A stretch of 64,000 bases of DNA. Origin: a bacterium. GTDB taxonomy: Bacteria; Bacillota; Bacilli; Lactobacillales; Streptococcaceae. How positions within the stretch are numbered: position 1 is the stretch's first letter; each line of letters opens with the position of its first letter. Below the pieces are notes generated by a model. The model saw only the letters and a program-made list of their open reading frames with translations. It was not told the DNA's origin and did no database searches. Position numbers and translations under genes: made by a program. The stretch is from NCBI GenBank assembly GCA_905221295.1, contig CAJNCP010000003.1, positions 124,001-188,000 of the forward strand, given 5' to 3'. Of this stretch, positions 53,891-63,034 are shown piece by piece.

Positions 53891-54667
53891 ATGAAAAGAG
53901 GTAAAAAAATGTTCATTATCATTCTATCAACACTTGGAGTCCTAGGCCTTATAACTTGGGGTGCCATCGCTTATCTTGGACGAAGCCAGACATTATCGAT
54001 AAAATCCATCGAAAATCCCAGCGGAGATCTGTATTTAATTCACGTCACAAAACCAAGTTATCAAAACTGGAAAGCTGGGGCTTATGCCAAGTTTACACTC
54101 CCTGATACCTCTTCTACTACTAATAAAAACGAAGCTAAGGGTGAGCAGACCAGTCGATGGCTAACCATTGCCTCCACACCTGATGAAGATGAAATCCTCA
54201 TTTTAACTCATAATAGTGGTAGCCTCTTTAAGGAAACCTTGACACATTTACCGGCTGGCAGTGAGATTGAGATGAGTTGGCTGGATTCCTCTTTGACTGT
54301 TAAAGATACGAATCAGCCACTAGTTTGCTTTGCATCTGATGTTGGTATTTCTGCTCTACGCCCCCTTATCAAAGAATGGTCTGGTAAAGCTCCAATTATT
54401 CTCAACCATTTTGACAAAGGAGTTACTATTTTCGATAATGAGATGAAAGCACTGGCTCAAAAAACACCGAATTTTACTTATAAAACTAGCGATGAACTTT
54501 CTCAAAGTCAAGAATTTTTAAAACGTGCTATTGATGAATACGGCAATCAAGCCAGCTATCTCATCACAGGTCAGCCTGATGATGTAAATGAGATGAAGAA
54601 TTTTTTAAAGGAAAATGGGATTGATAGCAAAAACATACAAGTAAGCTCGTTTAGAGGTTTGAAATAG
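53891..54667 (+). CDS. Membrane-anchored ferredoxin-reductase-like (FNR fold) protein
   Basis: 258 residues: one N-terminal membrane segment (about 7-29), then an FNR-like domain outside or facing the membrane. The flavin contact motif reads SRWLTIAS (an RxY(S/T)-like site with Trp), followed by SGSLFKETLTHLPAG. The nucleotide-binding half has VCFASDVGISALRPLI and ends with ITGQPDDVNEMKNFLKENGI, as in NAD(P)H:ferredoxin or flavodoxin reductases. The usual GGxGITP is altered to SDVGISA, so nucleotide binding may be weak. Probably the target of the upstream TetR. Redox role inferred; partner unknown. Confidence 0.75.
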   Translation: MKRGKKMFIIILSTLGVLGLITWGAIAYLGRSQTLSIKSIENPSGDLYLIHVTKPSYQNWKAGAYAKFTLPDTSSTTNKNEAKGEQTSRWLTIASTPDEDEILILTHNSGSLFKETLTHLPAGSEIEMSWLDSSLTVKDTNQPLVCFASDVGISALRPLIKEWSGKAPIILNHFDKGVTIFDNEMKALAQKTPNFTYKTSDELSQSQEFLKRAIDEYGNQASYLITGQPDDVNEMKNFLKENGIDSKNIQVSSFRGLK

Positions 54668-54778
54668 GAGCAATCTATCTTCTATGTATTTCAATCAAAC
54701 CCTACTAGGTCATTCGAACAAGCCTACTAGCTAATTCTAAGTAAATGTGATAGGATAAACATAGAGAAAGGAGCTTCT

Positions 54779-55852
54779 ATGGCCAATATTTTTGACTACC
54801 TCAATGATGTAGCATACGATTCCTTTTATGACCTCCCCGTGAATGAGTTAGATGTTCTTGCCTTGACTGAATTAACCTACCTTGCTTTTGATGGTGTAGT
54901 CACCCAAGAACCCCAGCGCCTCATAGATCTAGCACCTCAAATCCCTAGAGAAACGACGATGCTGACTAGCAAAAACCGCATCCAGTTATTGGATCAGCTC
55001 GCTCAACACAAACGTTTTAAAAATTGCAAGCTCTCAGACTTTATCAATGATATTGACCCTGAATTGCAAAAACAGTTCGCAGCCATGACTTATCGTATCA
55101 GTCTCGATACCTATTTGCTTGTCTTTCGTGGAACTGATGATAGCATCATCGGTTGGAAAGAAGATTTCCATATGACCTATATGAAGGAAATCCCTGCTCA
55201 AAAACATGCCCTCCAGTATTTAGAGAATTTTTTTGCTCAACACCCCAACCAAAAGGTTATCCTAGCAGGACACTCAAAAGGGGGCAATTTAGCTGTCTAT
55301 GCTGCCAGTCAACTTGATCCAAACTTGCAGAAAAACATTGTCGCTGTCTATACTTTTGATGCCCCTGGGCTTCACAAGGAACTAACCGAAACACCTGGCT
55401 ATCAAAACATGATGGAAAGAACGAAAGTATTTGTCCCACAAGGGTCTATCATCGGGATGATGCTAGAAATTCCTGATAAAAAAATCGTCGTTCGAAGCAC
55501 TGCCCTAGGTGGTATTGCCCAGCACGACACCTTTAGTTGGCAGGTTGAAGACAAACACTTTGTCCAACTGGACGAGACCAATAGTGACAGCCAGCAAGTC
55601 GATACAACCTTCAAGGAATGGGTTGAGACGGTCCCTGATACGGAACTGCAACTCTACTTTGACCTCTTTTTTGGAATTATTCTTGATGCTGGAATCTCCT
55701 CTATCAACGATCTTTCTTCCTTCAAGGTCATTGAACACATTCATCATCTCTTTATCCAAGCCCAATCCCTCACTCCCGAAGAAAGAGAAACCATGGGACG
55801 CTTAACCCAACTCTTGATCGACACCCGCTACCAAGCTTGGAAAAATCGTTAG
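54779..55852 (+). CDS. Alpha/beta hydrolase, DUF2974 (Mbeg1-like) family
   Basis: 357-residue lipase-like protein. The nucleophile elbow is ILAGHSKGGNLAVYAAS (GxSxG with Ser about 168); VYTFDAPGLHKEL follows as expected for the family; a late histidine (IAQHDTFSWQV) can complete the triad. No signal peptide. Substrate unknown; many Firmicutes carry it. Ribosome site AAAGGAG. Confidence 0.87.
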   Translation: MANIFDYLNDVAYDSFYDLPVNELDVLALTELTYLAFDGVVTQEPQRLIDLAPQIPRETTMLTSKNRIQLLDQLAQHKRFKNCKLSDFINDIDPELQKQFAAMTYRISLDTYLLVFRGTDDSIIGWKEDFHMTYMKEIPAQKHALQYLENFFAQHPNQKVILAGHSKGGNLAVYAASQLDPNLQKNIVAVYTFDAPGLHKELTETPGYQNMMERTKVFVPQGSIIGMMLEIPDKKIVVRSTALGGIAQHDTFSWQVEDKHFVQLDETNSDSQQVDTTFKEWVETVPDTELQLYFDLFFGIILDAGISSINDLSSFKVIEHIHHLFIQAQSLTPEERETMGRLTQLLIDTRYQAWKNR

Positions 55853-55904
55853 TAGAAAGAAAAGTTGGATATAAACTCAAGTTGTAGAGAAAATCCAGTA
55901 AATC

Positions 55905-55965
55905 CCTCTATAATAAAACGCATAGTATCAAGTTTTTTAACACCTGATATTATGCGTTTTTTATG
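55905..55965 (+). repeat. Long hairpin with embedded -10, possible IS-derived end acting as terminator
   Basis: AAAACGCATAGTATCA (55915-55930) pairs with TGATATTATGCGTTTT (about 55945-55960) with one mismatch or wobble, then T-run. A TATAAT (55910-55915 region) sits at its left foot. It resembles sequences seen near IS ends in streptococci, from memory only. Confidence 0.5.
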
Positions 55966-55999
55966 ATTTTAAAGCTGTTTTCCCCATCTTCTTCGTCTG

Positions 56000-56455
56000 C
56001 TATCTACCCTTTTTCATGATGTATTTTCGTATAGGTACTTCAACCATTTGAACGATTTCAAATCCTGCTTTTTGGTAAAGGTTGTAAGCTGTTTGATTTG
56101 CCTCGTAGACATTTAGAGAGACAGTATCTATGTCTTCATTTTCAAAGGCCAAACTAACAAATTTCCTTAAAGCCTGGCTACCTAAGCCCTGCCCCTGTTT
56201 CTGAGGATTGATAAAAAATCTCCCGATATGAAGATTCCTGTCTTCTAGCCTGATTTTCTGGATAAGCCCCACAAACTCTTGTCCATCAAAGATTGAAAAG
56301 ATTCCTTCCAAATCTTGTAAGACTTGAATTGTCAAGGGAAAAGGAATCATTGTTCCCATCCATTGTACTTGAAAAGATTTGCCAAGGGAGTTGGACCATT
56401 GGCATACGAGCTGAGCATTTTCTGTGCTCACATTTTCTTCAAAACGAATTGTCAT
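56000..56455 (-). CDS. GNAT family N-acetyltransferase
   Basis: 151 residues with the acetyl-CoA loop KQGQGLGSQALRKF and the end NVYEANQTAYNLYQKAGFEI, as in RimI-like or amino-sugar acetyltransferases. Acceptor unknown. Divergent from pilD with a 70-bp intergenic region. Ribosome site GAGGAAA. Confidence 0.88.
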   Translation of the reverse strand: MTIRFEENVSTENAQLVCQWSNSLGKSFQVQWMGTMIPFPLTIQVLQDLEGIFSIFDGQEFVGLIQKIRLEDRNLHIGRFFINPQKQGQGLGSQALRKFVSLAFENEDIDTVSLNVYEANQTAYNLYQKAGFEIVQMVEVPIRKYIMKKGR

Positions 56456-56510
56456 CTATTTCCTCACCATCTTATCTATGTTTCTCCATTATACCACTTC
56501 TCCTATTTTT

Positions 56511-56518
56511 TACGAATA
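56511..56518 (+). promoter_or_regulatory. cin-box (ComX/SigX late-competence promoter)
   Basis: TACGAATA, exact match to the cin-box consensus, preceded by a T-rich stretch as usual. It is only 7 nt from the pilD ATG. Confidence 0.9.
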
Positions 56519-56525
56519 GATAAGT

Positions 56526-57188
56526 ATGATTGATCTTTATTTTTTTCTTGTCGGGAGCATTCTCGCTTCCTTTCTCGGTTTGGTCATTGACCGTTTCCCT
56601 GAGCAATCCATTATCCGACCGGCTAGTCACTGCGATTCCTGTCAGACTCGCTTGCATCCGTTGGATTTGATTCCTATCCTTTCGCAGGTCTTCAATTGCT
56701 TTCGCTGTCGCTACTGCAAAATTCGCTATCCATTCTGGTATGCTCTCTTTGAACTCGGCTTAGGAATCCTCTTTCTGGCTTGGTCTTGGGGGTGGATTTC
56801 CTTGGGTCAAATCATCCTCATCACTGCTGGCTTGACCTTGGGAATCTATGACTTTCGCCATCAGGAATATCCCTTAATGGTTTGGCTGACTTTCCACCTC
56901 ATCCTCATGGCTTTCTGTGGTTGGAATCTGGTTATGGTCTTCTTTCTTACTCTTGGAATCATGGCTCATTTTATCGATATCCGCATGGGCGCAGGGGATT
57001 TTCTCTTTCTGGCTTCTTGCGCTCTCGTCTTTAGTGCGACCGAATTACTCATCTTGGTCCAGTTTGCTTCTGCGACGGGCATCCTAGCCTTTCTCCTGCA
57101 AAAGAAAAAGGAAAGACTTCCTTTTGTGCCTTTCCTCTTACTTGCTGCAACTATAATAATTTTCTATCAGTTCTTATTAGTTTGTTGA
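56526..57188 (+). CDS. pilD: Prepilin peptidase / N-methyltransferase of the competence pilus
   Basis: Also called CclA/ComC. Membrane aspartyl protease that cuts and methylates ComG-type prepilins needed for DNA uptake. 220 residues with about seven membrane segments, paired cysteines CDSC (36-39) and CFRCRYC (58-64), and catalytic aspartates in GIYDFRHQEYP (Asp109) and RMGAGDFLF (GxGD, Asp158). It is preceded by a cin-box, so it is a late-competence gene. No ribosome site is visible. Its C-terminus (AATIIIFYQFLLVC) differs from the orphan 3' end beside trpA ([13 protein letters not shown]). Confidence 0.93.
   Translation: MIDLYFFLVGSILASFLGLVIDRFPEQSIIRPASHCDSCQTRLHPLDLIPILSQVFNCFRCRYCKIRYPFWYALFELGLGILFLAWSWGWISLGQIILITAGLTLGIYDFRHQEYPLMVWLTFHLILMAFCGWNLVMVFFLTLGIMAHFIDIRMGAGDFLFLASCALVFSATELLILVQFASATGILAFLLQKKKERLPFVPFLLLAATIIIFYQFLLVC
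57100..57148. repeat. 49-bp direct repeat, copy 1 (inside pilD)
   Basis: Identical over 49 bp to 58643-58691. Encodes the pilD stretch KKKERLPFVPFLLLAA. On minus it contains the stem AGGAAAG/CTTTCCT followed by a T-rich run, so it may also end the minus-strand gene to its right. Confidence 0.95.
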
Positions 57189-57632
57189 ATTGGGAACCCA
57201 AAGCTCAACTTCTGCATCCATGGGATTACCGTTTAAAAGTATTTCTAAGATAATTCCATCATTGTAAAGCGAACTATATTCTCCCTCAAAAAAGTTATCC
57301 TCCAATTTATCAAACAAGAGTCTTGATTTATCACCACTGGCTGAGCTTACTAAATAATCTTTCTCTGGGACAAGAATGCTTTCGTAACCTGCCACAGCAT
57401 TATTTGCCGCAACTCCTGCGTAGTATTGTATACCATCTTTATGAGGAACTATCAAAGCATAGCCTCTTTTATCTAGAGAATGGGGCATCAATTTTCCTAG
57501 CATTCCTTCTTTAAATAACTGAGTATAGAATGCCGTTTTCTCTTTAGAATAGTGATGTTCATGAACAGTAGTTCCTTCTATCAAAATACTCTTGCCAACT
57601 AAGGTAAACGATGGTTTAGTTTGATGTTTCAT
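57177..57632 (-). CDS. GyrI-like/effector-binding-like small protein, divergent from a WYL regulator
   Basis: 151 residues, KHQTKPSFTLVGKSILIEGT then a domain with YALIVPHKDGIQYYAGVAAN and DGIILEILLNGNP. This pattern resembles the SOYUL/AraC-effector-binding (GyrI-like) fold, which binds small hydrophobic ligands; I am only moderately sure. The ATG at 57632 follows AAGGAG; the longer frame to 57683 lacks a site. It overlaps the pilD end by 12 bp and shares the promoter region with the WYL regulator. Confidence 0.75.
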   Translation of the reverse strand: MKHQTKPSFTLVGKSILIEGTTVHEHHYSKEKTAFYTQLFKEGMLGKLMPHSLDKRGYALIVPHKDGIQYYAGVAANNAVAGYESILVPEKDYLVSSASGDKSRLLFDKLEDNFFEGEYSSLYNDGIILEILLNGNPMDAEVELWVPNSTN

Positions 57633-57653
57633 TATATGAACTCCTTTCTTTAT

Positions 57654-57697
57654 GGTATAATCATAACAAAAGTAATATGACAACTATCTGTCATATT
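57654..57697. promoter_or_regulatory. Divergent overlapping promoters with a palindromic operator
   Basis: Plus: TGG-TATAAT (57656-57661). Minus: TTGTCA, 18-nt spacer and TATACC (57654-57659), so the two -10 elements share bases. Inverted repeat AATATGACA (57674-57682)/TGTCATATT (57689-57697) with a 6-nt spacer covers the minus -35 and the plus leader. Confidence 0.75.
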
Positions 57698-57710
57698 TAA
57701 GGAGAAAATT

Positions 57711-58610
57711 ATGAAAATTGACCGTCAAATGGGGATTATTTCTCATTTAGTAAATAAACGAAAAACAACAGCTAAAGAATTATCAGAACTTTTTAAAGTC
57801 AGCACACGAACTATTATGAGAGATATTGATGATTTATCTCTTGCAGGCATTCCTCTCTATGTAATGAAAGGAAAAAATGGAGGCATTTTTCTTATGGAAG
57901 ACTTCCAAACTGACAAACCTCCCCTGACCCAATCCGAACGGCTTTCAATCGAATCTGGTTTAAAAAGCCGTTATCAAGTATTGGAAGATGCCTCTACTTT
58001 CAATGCTATATTGAAATTAAATGCTGCCAATACATACTCTGATTTCGAAATTGATTTATCTCTATCTCAAGGGAACTTGGAAATACGAACTTTGATTTTT
58101 AAGTTATTGGAAGCTATCAGAGGTAGAGTAAAAATAAAATTTTCCTATATTAATTCACAAGGGCTGGTGAGTCAAAAAAATTGTGAGCCTTACCGTATTG
58201 TCTATAAGGACCGGAGTTGGTATATGGATGCCTACGAAACTGATAAAGCGCGTTTTTCTGTTTTTAAAGTTGCTAGAATTAGTAAACTTACTCTCTCCGA
58301 TACTTTTTCAAAAAGACATTTTACACCACTTCCCTATGATGGTGGTACATGGATGAATGAAAACAAAGTACCTGTCATCCTGCATGTCCAGAAAATTGTT
58401 CTTGATCGATTTGTGGAACTCTTAGGCTATAATGCCATAAAACCTATTAATAGCGATATTTACGAGATTACTTATCCGTTAAACGACAATGATTGGGGAT
58501 ACAATACCTTGCTTGCTTTTGGAAAATACATCACTGTTATATCTCCTAAGCATTTCCTGAAACATTTCACCAACTATATAGATACCATTCATAAGCAATA
58601 CCCAAACTAA
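57711..58610 (+). CDS. WYL-domain helix-turn-helix transcriptional regulator
   Basis: 299 residues of the YafY/DeoR-like type: HTH (RQMGIISHLVNKRKTTAKEL, then FKVSTRTIMRDIDDL), a linker, the WYL ligand domain (IKFSYINSQGLVSQKNCEPY, RSWYMDAY, ARFSVFKVARIS) and a C-terminal extension with WGYNTLLAFG. The ligand is unknown. It probably controls the divergent GyrI-like gene and itself via the palindrome in their shared promoter. Strong AAGGAG site. Confidence 0.9.
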   Translation: MKIDRQMGIISHLVNKRKTTAKELSELFKVSTRTIMRDIDDLSLAGIPLYVMKGKNGGIFLMEDFQTDKPPLTQSERLSIESGLKSRYQVLEDASTFNAILKLNAANTYSDFEIDLSLSQGNLEIRTLIFKLLEAIRGRVKIKFSYINSQGLVSQKNCEPYRIVYKDRSWYMDAYETDKARFSVFKVARISKLTLSDTFSKRHFTPLPYDGGTWMNENKVPVILHVQKIVLDRFVELLGYNAIKPINSDIYEITYPLNDNDWGYNTLLAFGKYITVISPKHFLKHFTNYIDTIHKQYPN

Positions 58611-58642
58611 TATTCAACTGTCATTCATGAACTTATACCCTT

Positions 58643-58691
58643 AAAAGAAAAAGGAAAGACTTCCTTTTGTGCCTTTCCTCTTACTTGCTGC
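58643..58691. repeat. 49-bp direct repeat, copy 2 (beside trpA)
   Basis: Exact copy of 57100-57148. On minus AGGAAAG (58673-58679 strand partner) and CTTTCCT (58652-58658 partner) form a stem followed by TTTTTCTTTT, the most likely trp operon terminator. Confidence 0.95.
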
Positions 58692-58728
58692 TTGTGTGAT
58701 TATTTTTGGTAAGCTACTGCTTGTTTAA
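58643..58728 (+). pseudogene. Orphan 3' end of a prepilin peptidase gene
   Basis: In frame with the 49-bp repeat this encodes KKKERLPFVPFLLLAA continuing [11 protein letters not shown] and a stop at 58726-58728. It is a complete alternative pilD C-terminus, overlapping the 3' end of trpA by 29 bp. There is no start or upstream part, so it is the leftover end of the resident pilD after insertion of the two-gene module. Confidence 0.75.
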
Positions 58729-59476
58729 TAAAGTCCTCAATCGGCTCTCCTTGGTGGAGAGCTTTTACAATTTTCGAACCGACGATAACGCCATCTGACA
58801 CCGCATTGAAACGTTCTACATCGGCTTGACTAGATACACCAAAACCTGTCAAGACTGGGATGTCGGCTACTTGATGCAATTGTGCCAAGTGCTTGTCCAA
58901 GTCTGCACGGTAATTTCCTGACTTCCCTGTCACCCCATTGATGGCAACAGCATAGACAAAGCCTTCTGCTCCCTTGATCAACTCTTTCTGGCGCTCGAGT
59001 CCTGTCGTCAAACTAACTAGGGGAATCAAGGCGATATCTGTGTCTGCCAAAAAGGGCTCTACAAAGTTGGCATGCTCATGAGGTAGGTCTGGGATAATCA
59101 AACCCTTGACCGCTGTATCTGCCAAATCTTTGACAAAGTTCTCAACACCATACTGAAAGAGGGGGTTAAAGTAGGTCATAATGACAAGTGGGATTTCTGT
59201 CTGAATGGTTTTCAAGGTTTCAACCAAAGCCTTGGTAGAAGTACCATGAGCTAGACTGCGCAAGCCGGCTTCTTCGATAACAGGTCCATCTGCAACAGGG
59301 TCTGAAAAGGGAATGCCCACTTCAATAGCAGAGACATTCAAATCTTCCAAAAAGTGGATTGTTTCACCGAGTCCATCCAAACCTTTCTCGTGGTCTCCAG
59401 CCATGATATAGGGAACGAAAATTCCTTTTCCAGCTGCTTTGATAGCATTCAATTTTTCTGTTAGTGTCTTAGACAT
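58700..59476 (-). CDS. trpA: Tryptophan synthase alpha chain
   Basis: Releases indole from indole-3-glycerol phosphate inside the alpha2-beta2 complex. 258 residues; catalytic Glu in [19 protein letters not shown] and Asp in the same strand-loop, phosphate loop [10 protein letters not shown] and VIVGSKIVK. The start at 59476 follows GGGAGAAG inside trpB (8-nt overlap); the longer frame to 59563 is an artefact. Confidence 0.97.
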   Translation of the reverse strand: MSKTLTEKLNAIKAAGKGIFVPYIMAGDHEKGLDGLGETIHFLEDLNVSAIEVGIPFSDPVADGPVIEEAGLRSLAHGTSTKALVETLKTIQTEIPLVIMTYFNPLFQYGVENFVKDLADTAVKGLIIPDLPHEHANFVEPFLADTDIALIPLVSLTTGLERQKELIKGAEGFVYAVAINGVTGKSGNYRADLDKHLAQLHQVADIPVLTGFGVSSQADVERFNAVSDGVIVGSKIVKALHQGEPIEDFIKQAVAYQK

Positions 59477-60692
59477 GAGCTTCTCCCTTCTTTGCTGCAT
59501 CTGCTTCCAAGCGGTCTTTGACTTGAACCACATCCTTGTCCCCACGACCTGATAGACAGACAATCATGGATTTGTCTGGTCCAAGTTCTTTGGCCAATTT
59601 CACTGCAAAAGCGATAGCATGACTAGATTCCAGGGCAGGGATAATCCCTTCCACACGAGACAAGAGTTGGAATCCTTCCAAGGCTTCTTCGTCTGTCACA
59701 GGGACATAGCTGGCACGTTTGATATCGTGGTAGTGAGAATGTTCTGGACCGATACCAGGATAGTCCAATCCTGCTGAGATAGAGAAGGCTTCAAGAATTT
59801 GACCATGAGCATCTTGGAGGACATCCATGAGGGAACCGTGAAGGATCCCTGGACGACCCTTGGTCAGGGTAGATGCATGGTGTTCTGTATCCACACCAAG
59901 CCCTGCTGCCTCAGCCCCATACATAGCTACAGACTCATCTTCTACAAATGGATGGAAGAGACCGATAGCATTTGAACCACCACCAACACAGGCTACTAGG
60001 GCATCTGGAAGATCTTGACCTGTCAAATCGCGATACTGTTGTTTAGCCTCTCGACCAATGACACTCTGGAAGTCACGAACGATTTCTGGGAAAGGATGAG
60101 GCCCCAAGGCAGAACCTAGGATATAGTGGGTATCATCGATATTTGCCACCCATGAACGAAGGGCTGCATTGACCGCATCTTTTAGCACACGCGAACCATC
60201 TGTCACTGCCTCTACCTTGGCTCCCAAAAGCTCCATACGGAAGACATTAAGGGCTTGGCGTTTGACATCTTCCTCACCCATGTAGATGGTACATTCCATG
60301 TTAAAGAGGGCTGCAGCTGTTGCAGTTGCCACACCGTGCTGACCAGCACCAGTTTCAGCGATGATTTTCTTTTTGCCCATGCGTTTAGCCAGAAGAACTT
60401 GTCCCAAGGCATTGTTAATCTTGTGGGCCCCTGTGTGATTGAGGTCTTCACGTTTGAGGTAAATCTTGGCTCCGCCAATATGCTGGGTCAGGTTTTTTGC
60501 GTAGTAAAGAGGAGTTTCACGTCCTACGTACTGGCGCAAAAGTTGGTTCAATTCCTCTTGGAAACTTGGGTCCGCCTGACTTTCACGGTAGGCTTTTTCC
60601 AACTCCAAAACTGCTGTCATCAATGTTTCTGGGACGAAACGTCCGCCGAATTTTCCGTAAAATCCATCTTTATTTGGTTCTTGATATGCCAT
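59469..60692 (-). CDS. trpB: Tryptophan synthase beta chain
   Basis: PLP enzyme joining indole and serine. 407 residues with the PLP lysine in [14 protein letters not shown], glycine loop [12 protein letters not shown] and [20 protein letters not shown]. The start overlaps the trpF end by 23 nt. Confidence 0.98.
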   Translation of the reverse strand: MAYQEPNKDGFYGKFGGRFVPETLMTAVLELEKAYRESQADPSFQEELNQLLRQYVGRETPLYYAKNLTQHIGGAKIYLKREDLNHTGAHKINNALGQVLLAKRMGKKKIIAETGAGQHGVATATAAALFNMECTIYMGEEDVKRQALNVFRMELLGAKVEAVTDGSRVLKDAVNAALRSWVANIDDTHYILGSALGPHPFPEIVRDFQSVIGREAKQQYRDLTGQDLPDALVACVGGGSNAIGLFHPFVEDESVAMYGAEAAGLGVDTEHHASTLTKGRPGILHGSLMDVLQDAHGQILEAFSISAGLDYPGIGPEHSHYHDIKRASYVPVTDEEALEGFQLLSRVEGIIPALESSHAIAFAVKLAKELGPDKSMIVCLSGRGDKDVVQVKDRLEADAAKKGEAHV

Positions 60693-61269
60693 TCTTTGCC
60701 CTCTCTATAAATCTTCTAATCTTTTCCTGATCTTTTTGTCCATCTGTCTCCACTCCGCTCGATACATCTACTGCATAGGGAGTGAAGTGTTGAATTGCTT
60801 TTGCTACATTGTCTTCATTAAGCCCACCTGCGATGAAAAATGGCTGGGCTAGTCCAGACGTATCCAGTTGACCCCAGTCAAAGGTCCTACCACTCCCAGC
60901 CACAGGGGCATCAAAGAGGAGATAATCCGCCTGAGAATGAGGCACATGACCATCTCCATCCACCTGCACAGCCTGAATGCTGGCACAAGGTAAATCCTCA
61001 AACAAATCATTCCCTACCTGACCATGAACTTGTACCAAGTCCAAGCCAACTTTTTCAATCGCTTCTAGCAATTGAGCTCGACTTGGTGAAACAAATACAC
61101 CAACCTTCTTAACGTTCACAGGAATGAGCTTTGCCAGCTCAGCAGCCTCTTCTAAGGTCACCTGCCTTTTACTAGGTGCAAAGACAAAACCGATGTAGTC
61201 TGCCCCTGCTGATACGGCTGTCTCCACCGCTCCTTTGGTCGATAATCCACAAATCTTAACCTTTGTCAA
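60670..61269 (-). CDS. trpF: Phosphoribosylanthranilate isomerase
   Basis: TIM-barrel enzyme of tryptophan synthesis, 199 residues. Catalytic Cys in [12 protein letters not shown] and Asp in [28 protein letters not shown] region; phosphate site [11 protein letters not shown]. Overlaps trpC by 14 nt. Confidence 0.96.
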   Translation of the reverse strand: MTKVKICGLSTKGAVETAVSAGADYIGFVFAPSKRQVTLEEAAELAKLIPVNVKKVGVFVSPSRAQLLEAIEKVGLDLVQVHGQVGNDLFEDLPCASIQAVQVDGDGHVPHSQADYLLFDAPVAGSGRTFDWGQLDTSGLAQPFFIAGGLNEDNVAKAIQHFTPYAVDVSSGVETDGQKDQEKIRRFIERAKNGISRTK

Positions 61270-62023
61270 TTTGCAACTCCTTGATTCTCTGGGCTACATC
61301 TTCTGCCTGCATGAGCGCTGTTCCCACCAAAATTCCGTTAAAGTATGGTGCTACTCGTTCCGCATCCTGTCCTGTGAAAATAGCAGATTCAGAAATGTAA
61401 TAACGATCTTCCTTAAAGTGCTGGGCCAAGTCTACACTAGTCTGCAAGTCGACTTCAAAGGTGGTTAAGTTGCGGTTATTAACCCCAATAATCTCAGCAC
61501 CAAGCCTGTGTGCCACTTCTAGTTCAGCTAGATTGTGGGTCTCCACCAAGATTTCCAGACCAAGCTCTGTTGCGTAGTCATAGAGTTCCTTGAGGCGTTC
61601 TTCTGACAAGGCAGCCACGATGAGCAAGATAACTGTCGCGCCGGCATTGCGAGCACGGATGATTTGCTTTTCATCGATGATAAAGTCCTTGTTGAGCGTT
61701 GGAATGTTTACCTGACTGGAGATCTCTCGTAGATAATCCAAATGCCCTTTAAAGAAAACTTCATCTGTCAAAACCGAAATCATCACTGCGCCGTTCGCTT
61801 CATAAGTCTGGGCCTGTTGCACAATATCCACATCGAGATTGATATCTCCCAGACTAGGGCTAGCCTTCTTGACCTCAGCGATTACCTGCAAACGGTCCTG
61901 GTGATTCTTCAAAAATGCTGCCAAGCGATAGGTCTGGCGCAAGGGCTGGACTTCCTCCAGCTCCATCTGCTCGACCTCACGCGCCTTCTGCTCTAAAATT
62001 CGTGCTAAAAATTCCTGACTCAT
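61256..62023 (-). CDS. trpC: Indole-3-glycerol phosphate synthase
   Basis: 255-residue TIM-barrel enzyme. Motifs [40 protein letters not shown] and [14 protein letters not shown] carry the catalytic Lys/Glu residues. Overlaps trpD by 4 nt. Confidence 0.97.
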   Translation of the reverse strand: MSQEFLARILEQKAREVEQMELEEVQPLRQTYRLAAFLKNHQDRLQVIAEVKKASPSLGDINLDVDIVQQAQTYEANGAVMISVLTDEVFFKGHLDYLREISSQVNIPTLNKDFIIDEKQIIRARNAGATVILLIVAALSEERLKELYDYATELGLEILVETHNLAELEVAHRLGAEIIGVNNRNLTTFEVDLQTSVDLAQHFKEDRYYISESAIFTGQDAERVAPYFNGILVGTALMQAEDVAQRIKELQIDKG

Positions 62024-63024
62024 TTTTGGTACTCCTGTAACAGTCTGAGTTTTTCAAGGGCCTTGCCACTAGCAATCACTTGACGAGCCAAGGCAACTCC
62101 TTCCTTGATACTAGCTACCTTACCATTAGCATAGAAACCAAGACCAGCATTCAAGACTGTCGTTTCCAAGAATGGACTTGGTTCGTTTTGAAGAACGCTG
62201 AGCAAAATTTCTGCATTTTCCTGAGCATTGCCTCCACGAATATCTTCGATAGCGTAGCGTTCCATCCCCAAATCCTCTGGAGTGAAGCTTGACAAGGTGA
62301 TTTCGCCATTTTCAAGAAGAGCAATCTTGGTTGTTCCGTTCAAGCCAGCTTCATCCAGCCCTTCTGGTCCAGCAACCACAACGGCACGTTTGCGACCCAT
62401 ATTTTTCAAAACTTGAGCTGTACTTTCTAGCAGTTCTGGACGACTAATACCAAGCAACTGTGTTTCTAAGGCCATTGGGTGAATCAGTGGACCAGTCAAG
62501 TTCATGATTGTTGGAATTCCCAACTCCAAACGAGCTGGCATGATGTATTTCATAGCTGGGTGCATATTTTTAGCAAAGAGAAAGACGATGCCAGTTTTAT
62601 CAAAGACCTTACCTAGTTCAGCTGGTTTGAGATCAAGATTGATGCCCAATGCTTGAAGGACATCTGCCGAACCCGATTTAGAAGAAATCGAACGGTTACC
62701 GTGCTTAGCCATATGAATGCCGCCACCAGCCAAGACAAAGGCTGCAGTTGTGGAAATGTTAAAGCTGAAGGACTTGTCCCCACCTGTACCACAGTTGTCC
62801 ATAGCATCATGAATTTCAGTTGGAATGTGCTGGGCATGGCCTCTCATGACTTGTGCAATGGCTGTGCGTTCTTCTGGTGTTTCCCCCTTCATCTTAAGGG
62901 CCAAGAGAAGAGAAGCAATCTGCGCTTCGGTTACACGCCCAGTTACAATACGCTCGATGACATCCGTCATTTCCACACCTGATAAATTTTCAAATTTTGC
63001 TAGTTTTTCAATAATCTCTTTCAT
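62020..63024 (-). CDS. trpD: Anthranilate phosphoribosyltransferase
   Basis: 334 residues with the PRPP loop [17 protein letters not shown], metal site [16 protein letters not shown] and AGPEGLDE. Separate from trpG, as in most Firmicutes. Gap to trpG is 10 nt. Confidence 0.97.
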   Translation of the reverse strand: MKEIIEKLAKFENLSGVEMTDVIERIVTGRVTEAQIASLLLALKMKGETPEERTAIAQVMRGHAQHIPTEIHDAMDNCGTGGDKSFSFNISTTAAFVLAGGGIHMAKHGNRSISSKSGSADVLQALGINLDLKPAELGKVFDKTGIVFLFAKNMHPAMKYIMPARLELGIPTIMNLTGPLIHPMALETQLLGISRPELLESTAQVLKNMGRKRAVVVAGPEGLDEAGLNGTTKIALLENGEITLSSFTPEDLGMERYAIEDIRGGNAQENAEILLSVLQNEPSPFLETTVLNAGLGFYANGKVASIKEGVALARQVIASGKALEKLRLLQEYQK

Positions 63025-63034
63025 CCTAGTTTCC

